DNA from: an uncultured Eubacterium sp.
GTDB lineage: Bacteria > Bacillota > Clostridia > Lachnospirales > Lachnospiraceae
NCBI GenBank assembly: GCA_904502145.1
Contig: CAJGDH010000056.1
Coordinates: 1-10,002 of the forward strand
Length of the DNA stretch: 10,002 nucleotides
Direction of reading: 5' to 3'
The notes below the pieces were generated by a model. The model was not told the origin of the DNA. It saw nothing but the letters and a program-made list of their open reading frames with translations, and did no database searches. The translations under genes and the position numbers were made by a program. This document shows positions 1 to 6,462 of the stretch, piece after piece; within the stretch, counting starts at the first letter, position 1, and each line of letters opens with the position of its first letter.

Positions 1-733
1 CGAGGCTGAATGCCATGCCGGCCAAAGTGGATGCCCTGTGCATCTTGTCCCTGGCCTTGATGTCGTATCCGTTGCGGTACGCCTTGGGAAGGTATTCGAA
101 GGCAAGTTCTGCAGCCTTCTCCGCGAGGCAGTCAGAGCAGTCACTGGCGGTCTCAGATACATAAGCTTCAATCGCATGTGTGATCACATCCATCCCGGTG
201 TCCGCCGTGATGGAAGGGGGTGCGGATTTTACGAGTTCCGGGTCCAGTATGGCCAGGTCGGGCATAAGGCTCTCATCGATGAGAGGGATCTTCTTACCCG
301 TCACTGAATCCGTGACTACGGCGAACTGGGTAACCTCGGACCCTGTACCACTTGTTGTAGGAAGCGCAACGAGTTTGATCCTCTTTGCGCCGTCCGGATT
401 GTCGGCTTCATCATACTGTTTTTTGAAGAAGACGATGGCTTTGGCAGCATCTATGGACGAACCGCCGCCGAGGGCGACAACCGTATCACAGTCCTTGTCG
501 GCAAGGAATTTGATTCCCCGTTCGATAAGGTCCATAGGCGGGTCAGGAACCACTTCGTCAAAAACGGAGACTGACCTGCATTTGCTCAGCTTCTTCAGAA
601 TGATGTCCGCCATTCCGGAGTCCACCATGAACTTATCTGTGATCAGGACCACATCCTCATCCTTGAACTGCCTCAGGGCGTCGAGGGCGTCCTCACTGAA
701 AAGCACTTCGGTAGACAGCTTAAAACGCTTCAT
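1..733 (-). CDS. Iron-containing alcohol dehydrogenase, PduQ/EutG-like (3' end missing at window edge)
   Basis: The first 244 residues of a group III (iron-dependent) alcohol dehydrogenase, which interconverts an aldehyde and an alcohol with NAD(H) in the cytoplasm. Visible motifs are GGGSSIDAAK (res. 89-98, nucleotide binding), PTTSGTGSEVT (125-135) and DTGMDVITHAIEAY (178-191), where D182 and H186 match the first two iron ligands. The two later histidine ligands lie beyond the window; the family is usually 370-390 aa, so about one third is missing. The N-terminus, with ITDKFMVDSG and FDEVVPDPP, recalls PduQ and EutG, which make 1-propanol or ethanol in microcompartment loci; that assignment is from memory and the substrate is uncertain. 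The start ATG has GGAGGAGGA just upstream and overlaps the end of the response-regulator gene by 14 nt, implying translational coupling. It is probably the first structural gene after the regulators. Confidence 0.9.
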   Translation of the reverse strand, partial: MKRFKLSTEVLFSEDALDALRQFKDEDVVLITDKFMVDSGMADIILKKLSKCRSVSVFDEVVPDPPMDLIERGIKFLADKDCDTVVALGGGSSIDAAKAIVFFKKQYDEADNPDGAKRIKLVALPTTSGTGSEVTQFAVVTDSVTGKKIPLIDESLMPDLAILDPELVKSAPPSITADTGMDVITHAIEAYVSETASDCSDCLAEKAAELAFEYLPKAYRNGYDIKARDKMHRASTLAGMAFSL

Positions 734-1787
734 TTTCCTCCTCCTTTCTGATCTTATATTTCTCCCTGTACTCCGACGGAGTAAGGCCTGTCTTCTTCTT
801 GAAGGCCTTGCTGAAGTAATTGGCTTCATTGTACGCCAGATCCAGGGCAATATTCAAAACAGGAATGTCCGTATTCACCAACATCTCTTTAGCCAGATCC
901 ATCTTGCGGTCCGTGACGTAAGTGATAAAGTTCACACCCATTTCTTTCTTGAAGATCTTGCTCAGGTAATAGGTACTGATATTCACATGATTGGCCACAT
1001 CCTCCAGGCTGATCCCCCTCTTGAGGTTCCTCTCGATATAGTCCACCACGGACTCCATCCCGTTGTCGGAGATCTTGCCCTTGATGTTCATCTTGTCGAA
1101 GAGGATATCCACCATCTTGACGATCTCATTGTAGGCATCATGCTTGTTGTTGTAGAGGAGATACTTGATCTTCAGTTTTTCCATCTGGACCACCAGTTCA
1201 TTGGTGTCCCCGATCCCGATCTCCTCGCCGATGCGGACGATCATCTTGGCCAGATCCTGGAGCCTCTTGGAAATGATGTTGACATCATGATGATTCTTGT
1301 ACAGCTGGTCGATGTACTCGCGGAGCACATCGACGGAAGCCTTGTAGGAACATTTTTTGAGTTCCACCTCAAAGTGGGACAGCAGTTTGTTCCCCTTGTC
1401 GGCCACCGTGGAATCCCCCACCCGGTCGGAGAAGGACTTCACCGATTCCAGAAGGGTCTCCTTGCGCACGGGCTTGAGAAGGAAGTCGTCGACCTTCAGC
1501 TTGATGGCCCGGTGGGCGATGTTGAAATCATCGTAGGCGGTCATGATGATGACCACTGCATCAGGCAGTTTCTTTCGAGCATATTTTATCACCTCGATGC
1601 CGTCAATGCCCGGTATATTTATGTCAACTAACAATAGATTAATGTCATTTTTATCGATGATCTCCAACGCCTCATAACCACTTTTTGCCTCGCCGATGAT
1701 CTCGATTTCCGGAATGTTTTCCTCGAGAAAAATCTTTATCGAGGTTCTCTCCAGTTCTTCGTCTTCTATCACAAGTACTTTATACAT
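720..1787 (-). CDS. Two-component response regulator, receiver plus AraC-type DNA-binding domain (YesN-like)
   Basis: A 355-aa cytoplasmic transcription factor. Numbered from MYKVLVIEDEE, the N-terminal receiver (about 1-120) has acidic residues E8 and D9, phospho-acceptor D55 in LLLVDINIPG, T83 in IIMTAYDD and K105 in LLKPV, so it should be competent for phosphorylation. A helical linker follows (about 120-245). The C-terminus (about 247-345) holds two AraC helix-turn-helix units, SLEDVANHVNISTYYLSKIF and the family signature ending in ANYFSKAFKKKTGLTPSEYR. Its partner should be the PocR kinase 16 nt upstream. Start choice: an in-frame GTG at 1796 would add three residues, but the ATG at 1787 is better placed behind GGAAGGG. 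The gene overlaps the dehydrogenase by 14 nt, suggesting that this operon or locus is its target. The effector and regulon are not visible. Confidence 0.93.
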   Translation of the reverse strand: MYKVLVIEDEELERTSIKIFLEENIPEIEIIGEAKSGYEALEIIDKNDINLLLVDINIPGIDGIEVIKYARKKLPDAVVIIMTAYDDFNIAHRAIKLKVDDFLLKPVRKETLLESVKSFSDRVGDSTVADKGNKLLSHFEVELKKCSYKASVDVLREYIDQLYKNHHDVNIISKRLQDLAKMIVRIGEEIGIGDTNELVVQMEKLKIKYLLYNNKHDAYNEIVKMVDILFDKMNIKGKISDNGMESVVDYIERNLKRGISLEDVANHVNISTYYLSKIFKKEMGVNFITYVTDRKMDLAKEMLVNTDIPVLNIALDLAYNEANYFSKAFKKKTGLTPSEYREKYKIRKEEENEAF

Positions 1788-1803
1788 CTGCTCCACCCTT
1801 CCT

Positions 1804-3045
1804 TCAGGAGTTTTTTTCGTAGCTTATCGGGGCTCTCACGATCACCTTCGTTCCCAGAGGTGCCTTGTTTTCACTCTGGATCTGCAGCGCATACTCTGTC
1901 CCGAAATAGTTCATGAGACGGGCATTCACATTGTAAAGTCCCACCGCGCTGCCGTTCCGGTTCTTGTAGGCATCCCCGCGCAGCACCTTGCTGATCTGCA
2001 CGGCGGACATCCCTTCCCCGTCGTCCGACACCTCCGTGATGAGGTCGTCCCCCTCACGGTAGCAGCGGATATTGATGGACCCGCCGTTGGCGTTTTTCTC
2101 GATAACATGTTTGATGGAATTCTCCACGATGGTGACCAGAGTCAGGAAAGGTAGTTTCACCATGTGGAATTCCTCATCGATGTCGATGGTATACTGGAGT
2201 CTGCTCCCCAGCCTGATCTTCTGGATCTTAAGGTAGTTCAGCACATGTGCGACCTCATCCTTAAGCGGGCTTAAAGGGTCCGAACTCTTGCGCAGGATGT
2301 AGCGCATCATGTCGGAAAATGCATAGACCACATCCTCCGTCATCTTGGCGTTCTCGAAGAAGGCAAGACGTCCTATGGTGTTGAGCACATTGAACATGAA
2401 ATGGGGGTTGATCTGATAATGAAGAGCCTTCAGCTCAATATCCCGGAGGGATTTTTCCATCTCTATCCTGAGTTTCTCCTCCTTGACCAGCTTCAGGGTC
2501 TTCTCCCTCAGCTCCGCGTCCATCCTGCTGGTGTACTGCTGCTCGATATAATGATTGTAGGAGTCACAGATGATCTGGGCCACCGCCTCGATCTTGTCCA
2601 CGGACATAACCCGGACCTGGGAGTACATCTCCTTGTAGACCTCCGCATCTTCCACATCATCGAAAGAAGTGATCCTGGTGATGGGTTTCAGGTTCTTCTT
2701 GTCCTCGCAGGTCACCTGGCCGGAGAGGATAGCTCCGATATACTGGCCCTGAAGGATGATCGGTATGGCGAAATCCACAAGTCCCGCATGGCAGATATAG
2801 ACGAAGGCCTTCCCGATCTTCTTGGCCTTTCTTCCTCCGCTGGCATCACAATGATAACATCTCTCACGGAATTCCGGGCTCTCGCGCATCTTACGGCAGA
2901 ATGGAGTAAAATTCGTTTCTTTGGTAATCGGAGTACCGTCCACATCGACACCTACAAATGCGATATCTGTTGCCTTTGCCCATTTCTCCAACAGAGTCTG
3001 CAATTCTTTTGTATCAATTACGTCCTTAAGATTTAAATTACTCAT
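1804..3045 (-). CDS. Soluble PocR-domain sensor histidine kinase (LytS/His_kinase type)
   Basis: A 413-aa sensor kinase with no signal peptide or membrane segment, so it should sense a cytoplasmic ligand. Residues about 10-165 look like a PocR sensory domain, with C50, C63, C66 and C85 in FCRK, RCYHC and YICHAG and the core DFAIPIILQGQYIGAILSGQV. PocR domains are proposed to bind small hydrocarbon derivatives; the PocR regulator responds to 1,2-propanediol. A coiled linker (about 170-205) leads to a LytS-type kinase: QINPHFMFNVLNT with the likely phospho-acceptor H215, N-box VENSIKH (N309), DDGEGM (341-346) and GLYNVNARL (369-377). The ATG lies inside the end of the corrinoid gene (8-nt overlap) without a well-spaced ribosome binding site, so translation is probably coupled. 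It should phosphorylate the adjacent AraC-type regulator. The ligand is unknown; an alcohol, diol or methylated compound is an inference. Confidence 0.92.
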   Translation of the reverse strand: MSNLNLKDVIDTKELQTLLEKWAKATDIAFVGVDVDGTPITKETNFTPFCRKMRESPEFRERCYHCDASGGRKAKKIGKAFVYICHAGLVDFAIPIILQGQYIGAILSGQVTCEDKKNLKPITRITSFDDVEDAEVYKEMYSQVRVMSVDKIEAVAQIICDSYNHYIEQQYTSRMDAELREKTLKLVKEEKLRIEMEKSLRDIELKALHYQINPHFMFNVLNTIGRLAFFENAKMTEDVVYAFSDMMRYILRKSSDPLSPLKDEVAHVLNYLKIQKIRLGSRLQYTIDIDEEFHMVKLPFLTLVTIVENSIKHVIEKNANGGSINIRCYREGDDLITEVSDDGEGMSAVQISKVLRGDAYKNRNGSAVGLYNVNARLMNYFGTEYALQIQSENKAPLGTKVIVRAPISYEKNS

Positions 3046-3718
3046 TTTTACTGTAATTACCCTTCGTTCGTTTCTTTCTGGATTTTTTGTTCAGATACGC
3101 ATACGCTTTCTCGGCGCATGTTGAGGCATCGTCCGTGTAACAGTCCGCGCCGATGTTCCTGGCGGTGTTCTCGTCAAGATAATAGCCGCCCACCATAATG
3201 TAGACCTGATTGCGGATTCCTTTTTCTTCGAACTCATTGATCACGGCCTTCATGTCCTCCGATGACTTGGAGAGGATGCCGCTCAGGATGACCAGGGATG
3301 ATCTGCTGGCGATGGTCTCCTCCACAAAACGTCTGGGTGAGACGTCCACGCCCAGGTCGATCACCTGGATACCCTTGCCGATGAGCATCATCTTCACAAG
3401 GTTCTTCCCGATGTCATGCAGGTCCCCCTTCACCGTGCCGATCACCGCGGTTCCCACATCCTTGGTTACCCTTGTACCGGTGTAACGCTGGAGGGCACTG
3501 ACCCCCTGGTCCATGGCGCGGGTGATGCTCAGGATCTCCGGGACACCCACTTCCTCCTGGCGGAATTTTTCCGCAACCTCCTCCATTCCTTTGAGAAAGC
3601 CGTCCTCGAGAATCACATTGGCGGGAATCTCTTCCTCGACAGCAATCTTAACCAGATTGGACACTCTTTTCCCCTGTCCTTTTTTCAATGAATCGATAAT
3701 TTCATCAATGGTATTCAT
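3038..3718 (-). CDS. Corrinoid (B12-binding) protein of the MtaC/MtbC/MttC type
   Basis: A 226-aa cytoplasmic cobalamin-binding protein of the family that carries methyl groups between a substrate methyltransferase and a second methyltransferase. Residues about 1-85 form the helical cap (B12-binding-2, methionine-synthase-like). Residues about 88-210 are the Rossmann-like B12 domain, with GTVKGDLHDIGKN giving the DxHxxG motif and H101 as lower cobalt ligand, SGILSKS (146-152) and MVGGYYLDEN (175-184). The length is normal for the family, apart from a short basic tail from about residue 211 (KKSRKKRTKG). The ATG is preceded by GGGGG with 7-nt spacing; a GTG directly before it is a less likely start. 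It is the first gene of the operon and its end overlaps the PocR kinase. No methyltransferase or corrinoid-activating protein is in the window, so it either serves enzymes encoded elsewhere or has a sensory role. Confidence 0.92.
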   Translation of the reverse strand: MNTIDEIIDSLKKGQGKRVSNLVKIAVEEEIPANVILEDGFLKGMEEVAEKFRQEEVGVPEILSITRAMDQGVSALQRYTGTRVTKDVGTAVIGTVKGDLHDIGKNLVKMMLIGKGIQVIDLGVDVSPRRFVEETIASRSSLVILSGILSKSSEDMKAVINEFEEKGIRNQVYIMVGGYYLDENTARNIGADCYTDDASTCAEKAYAYLNKKSRKKRTKGNYSKNE

Positions 3719-3763
3719 CACTAGTCCCCCAAAGTATATGATCCCTAGTATAATATCAAATAT

Positions 3764-3792
3764 ATTCTATACTTTTTTGCATGAAAAAGCAA
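3764..3792 (-). promoter_or_regulatory. Candidate sigma-A promoter of the corrinoid-PocR-regulator operon
   Basis: Reading the minus strand, TTGCTT (3792-3787) and TAGAAT (3769-3764) are separated by exactly 17 bp, about 45 bp before the corrinoid-protein ATG. An alternative -10, a perfect TATAAT at 3801-3796, has only a T-rich stretch where its -35 should be. That weak -35 would suit an activator-dependent promoter, with the operator-like repeats lying immediately upstream. The region is very A+T-rich, so chance matches are likely and the choice between the two is open. Confidence 0.35.
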
Positions 3793-3820
3793 TTTATTAT
3801 AGTAAAATTTGCAAAAAAAA

Positions 3821-3889
3821 AATATTTCCGTAAATATTATTGAAGTTCTCCTCTGATTTTTGTGAACTTTTCCTAAATGCGGAAATATT
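3821..3889 (-). promoter_or_regulatory. Candidate operator: repeated AATATTTnCGnA motif
   Basis: On the minus strand AATATTTCCGCA (3889-3878) and AATATTTACGGA (3838-3827) agree at 10 of 12 positions. Their starts are 51 bp apart, about five helical turns, so they would face the same side of the DNA. The second copy is also the left half of a palindrome at 3838-3821 (7-bp arms around a 4-nt centre), and AATATTTCCG is exactly repeated in inverted form at the two ends of this interval. AraC-type regulators usually bind paired direct repeats upstream of their promoters, so the response regulator of this operon is a plausible binder. A smaller inverted repeat (AAGTTC/GAACTT, 3843-3869) lies between them. 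A+T-richness weakens the case. Confidence 0.35.
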
Positions 3890-3916
3890 GTTTGTTGAAT
3901 TATAGTTTTAGAGGGG

Positions 3917-3947
3917 TAAAAAAAGTGCTGCCGTTGCCGGCAGCACT
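3917..3947 (-). terminator. Intrinsic terminator after glgP
   Basis: On the minus strand a perfect 10-bp stem (AGTGCTGCCG pairing with CGGCAGCACT, tetraloop GCAA) is followed directly by seven T residues at 3924-3918. It sits about 60 nt past the glgP stop codon. GCAA is a stable GNRA loop. It should end the ileS-glgP transcript and separate it from the corrinoid/PocR operon. Confidence 0.93.
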
Positions 3948-4008
3948 CTGTTATCGTATAGATTTCCATAAATCAGGCATACGATCGATATAAATATGTG
4001 AAATATGA

Positions 4009-6444
4009 TCACACTTTCACTTTTCCCAGTTTCCAGATATCCCTCACATATTCCTCGATGGTACGGTCGGAGGAGAATTTTCCGGCGTTGGCCGTCTGGA
4101 TCATGGCCATGCGGGCCCATGCCTTCTCATCCCGGTATGCAGTATCCACGCGCTGATGTGCCTCTTTGTAGGAATCAAAATCTTTAAGGATAAAATACAT
4201 ATCCTGATCCAGGAGAGAATTGTACAGTTCGCGGAACCTTTCCGGATTCTCAGGGCTGTAGTATCCGTTCACCAGCTGGGTGAGGACCTTGCGGACATCC
4301 TCGTTGGCATTGTAGATATCCCGCGGATAGTAGTTGTGGTTGCGCTCATAAGCCATGACCTCCTCGGCGGAAAGGCCGAAGATGAAAGCGTTCTCTTCCC
4401 CGACTTCCTCAACGATCTCCACGTTGGCGCCGTCCATGGTGCCTATGGTCGGAGCGCCGTTGAGCATGAACTTCATGTTGCCGGTGCCGGAAGCCTCCCT
4501 GGAAGCGGTGGAGATCTGTTCACTCACATCCGCTGCGGCGAAGATGATCTCCGCGTTGGATACCCGGTAATCCTCGATGAAGACAACCTTGATCTTTCCT
4601 TCGATAAAAGGATCGTTGTTGATCTTATCTGCCACGGCATTGATCAGCTTGATAGTCAGCTTGGCGGTCTTGTAGCCGGCCGCCGCCTTGGCGCCGAAGA
4701 TGAAGGTGCGCGGATAGATATCCATGTCCGGATGCTCCTTGATCTGGTTGTAAAGGTGCATCACATGGAGGATGTTCATCAGCTGTCTCTTATACTCATG
4801 CAGTCTCTTGACCTGGCAGTCAAAGATGGAGCGCGGATTGACGTCGATGCCGTTATGCTCCTTGATGTATCTGGCCAGCCGTACCTTGTTCTGGTATTTG
4901 ATGTTCATGAACTCGTGCTGGGCCCTTTCATCATCAACGTAAACATTCAGTTTTTTCAGGTGATCCAGATTGGTGATCCACTCATCCCCGATCTTGTCGG
5001 TCACCCACGAAGCCAGGAGCGGATTGCCGTGGAGGAGGAATCTTCTCTGGGTGATGCCATTGGTCTTGTTGTTGAACTTCCAGGGCATCATCTCATAAAA
5101 ATCTTTCAGCTCACGTTTTTCCAGGATCTCCGTGTGCAGTCTTGCCACACCGTTGACGGAATAGCTTCCGGCGATGGCCAGATGGGCCATGCGGACCTGC
5201 CCGTCATAGAGGATGGCCATGCTGGCGATCTTCTGCTGATCTCCGGGATAGTTCGCCTGGATCTGAAGGACGAAACGGCGGTTGATCTCCTCGATGATCT
5301 GGTACACGCGGGGCAGCAGTCTGGAGAAGAGCTCGATGGGCCATTTCTCCAGGGCTTCGGACATGATGGTATGGTTAGTGTAGGCACAGGTCTTGGTGGT
5401 GATCTCCCATGCCTCGTTCCACTCCAGTCCCTCCTCGTCGATGAGGATACGCATCAGCTCCGCCACAGCCACGGTGGGGTGGGTGTCGTTCATCTGGAAG
5501 ACGATCTTCTCATACAGTTTACGGACATCATTGTTATGCAGTAATTTATATTTGGTGATGGCCCTCTGCACGGAGGCGGAGATGAAGAAGTACTGCTGTT
5601 TCAGACGCAGCTCTTTCCCGGCCATATGGTTGTCGTTGGGGTAGAGGACCTCCACGATGGTCCTTGCCAGGTTCTCCTGTTCCACCGCCTTCTGATAATC
5701 ACCCTTGTCAAAGGAATCCAGATTGAAGTTGCTGATGGCCTCTGCATCCCAGATACGCAGGGTGTTCACGATGCCGTTTCCGTAACCGACCACGGGCATG
5801 TCGTAGGGAACGGCGCGGACGCTGCGGTAACCTTTCTGGACATACTTGGGCTTGCCGTTTTCCTGCATCTCCACGTCCACGTAACCGCCGAATTTGACCT
5901 CCACGGCGTACTCGCCCCTCTTGATCTCGAAGGGGTTGCCGTCTTTGAGCCACTCATCCGGGACTTCCTTCTGGTAACCGTCCTCGATCTTCTGCTTGAA
6001 CATACCGTAACGGTAACGGATCCCGCAGCCGTAAGCCGGATAACTGAGGGTGGCCAGGGAATCCAGGAAACATGCGGCCAGTCGGCCGAGGCCTCCGTTG
6101 CCCAGTGCGGCGTCCGGTTCCTGGTCCTCGATCAGGTTCAGATCGAAGCCCAGCTCGTCAAGACACTCCCTCACTTCATCGTAACAGGTAAGGTTGATCA
6201 TATTGTTGCCCAGGGCACGTCCCATCAGGAACTCCATTGACATGTAGTAGACCATCTTCTGATCCTGCTTCTCATAAGCCTTGTGGGTATTGATCCACTC
6301 GTCGATGATATCGTCTTTCACGGAATATGCCACCGCCATGTAAACCTGGTGGGGAGTAGCCTCCTCGAGGTTGCGGCGGAAAAGCATACGGCAGTTGGTC
6401 TTCAGCTGTTTTTTAAATAATTCTTTATCAAATTCTTTTTTCAT
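4009..6444 (-). CDS. glgP: Glycogen/maltodextrin phosphorylase (GT35)
   Basis: Alpha-1,4-glucan phosphorylase of 811 aa, the usual length for bacterial GlgP/MalP. It uses pyridoxal phosphate and inorganic phosphate to release glucose 1-phosphate from the non-reducing ends of glycogen or maltodextrin in the cytoplasm. Family blocks are present and intact: MSMEFLMGRALGN (about 69-81), DAALGNGGLGRLAACFLDS (about 112-130), IFDCQVKRLHEYKRQLMN, and EASGTGNMKFMLNGAPTIGT, whose lysine (about residue 658) is the PLP Schiff-base residue. Sequence alone cannot separate glycogen from maltodextrin preference. AAAGGAGGA (6464-6456) overlaps the ileS stop codon. The ATG at 6444 is 12 nt from it and an immediately preceding TTG (6447) is 9 nt from it, so the true start may be one codon earlier. 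No other glycogen gene is adjacent; the gene probably shares the ileS transcript and ends at the terminator at 3917-3947. Confidence 0.96.
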   Translation of the reverse strand: MKKEFDKELFKKQLKTNCRMLFRRNLEEATPHQVYMAVAYSVKDDIIDEWINTHKAYEKQDQKMVYYMSMEFLMGRALGNNMINLTCYDEVRECLDELGFDLNLIEDQEPDAALGNGGLGRLAACFLDSLATLSYPAYGCGIRYRYGMFKQKIEDGYQKEVPDEWLKDGNPFEIKRGEYAVEVKFGGYVDVEMQENGKPKYVQKGYRSVRAVPYDMPVVGYGNGIVNTLRIWDAEAISNFNLDSFDKGDYQKAVEQENLARTIVEVLYPNDNHMAGKELRLKQQYFFISASVQRAITKYKLLHNNDVRKLYEKIVFQMNDTHPTVAVAELMRILIDEEGLEWNEAWEITTKTCAYTNHTIMSEALEKWPIELFSRLLPRVYQIIEEINRRFVLQIQANYPGDQQKIASMAILYDGQVRMAHLAIAGSYSVNGVARLHTEILEKRELKDFYEMMPWKFNNKTNGITQRRFLLHGNPLLASWVTDKIGDEWITNLDHLKKLNVYVDDERAQHEFMNIKYQNKVRLARYIKEHNGIDVNPRSIFDCQVKRLHEYKRQLMNILHVMHLYNQIKEHPDMDIYPRTFIFGAKAAAGYKTAKLTIKLINAVADKINNDPFIEGKIKVVFIEDYRVSNAEIIFAAADVSEQISTASREASGTGNMKFMLNGAPTIGTMDGANVEIVEEVGEENAFIFGLSAEEVMAYERNHNYYPRDIYNANEDVRKVLTQLVNGYYSPENPERFRELYNSLLDQDMYFILKDFDSYKEAHQRVDTAYRDEKAWARMAMIQTANAGKFSSDRTIEEYVRDIWKLGKVKV

Positions 6445-6462
6445 CAATTGGTCAGTCCTCCT

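Noticed and set aside
180..1631. A 483-codon open frame on the plus strand opposite the alcohol dehydrogenase and response regulator
   Set aside because: It runs across two well-supported genes on the other strand, shows no recognisable domain, is rich in His/Leu/Val/Asp as expected from an antisense reading, and has no good ribosome binding site.
1788..1796. GTG start adding three residues to the response regulator
   Set aside because: It lies too close to the GGAAGGG ribosome binding site, and receivers of this family typically start MYKVLVIEDE.
3719..3721. GTG start one codon before the corrinoid-protein ATG
   Set aside because: It would sit only 4 nt from the GGGGG ribosome binding site; the ATG at 3718 has 7 nt spacing.
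3722..3916. A small gene in the A+T-rich gap before the corrinoid operon
   Set aside because: An AGAGGAG sequence (minus strand, near 3855) is not followed by a usable start codon at proper spacing, and the short frames there have no coding character.
4156..5544. A 462-codon open frame on the plus strand opposite glgP
   Set aside because: It is a mirror of a fully conserved phosphorylase reading frame with low-complexity H/L/D/V composition and no domain motif.
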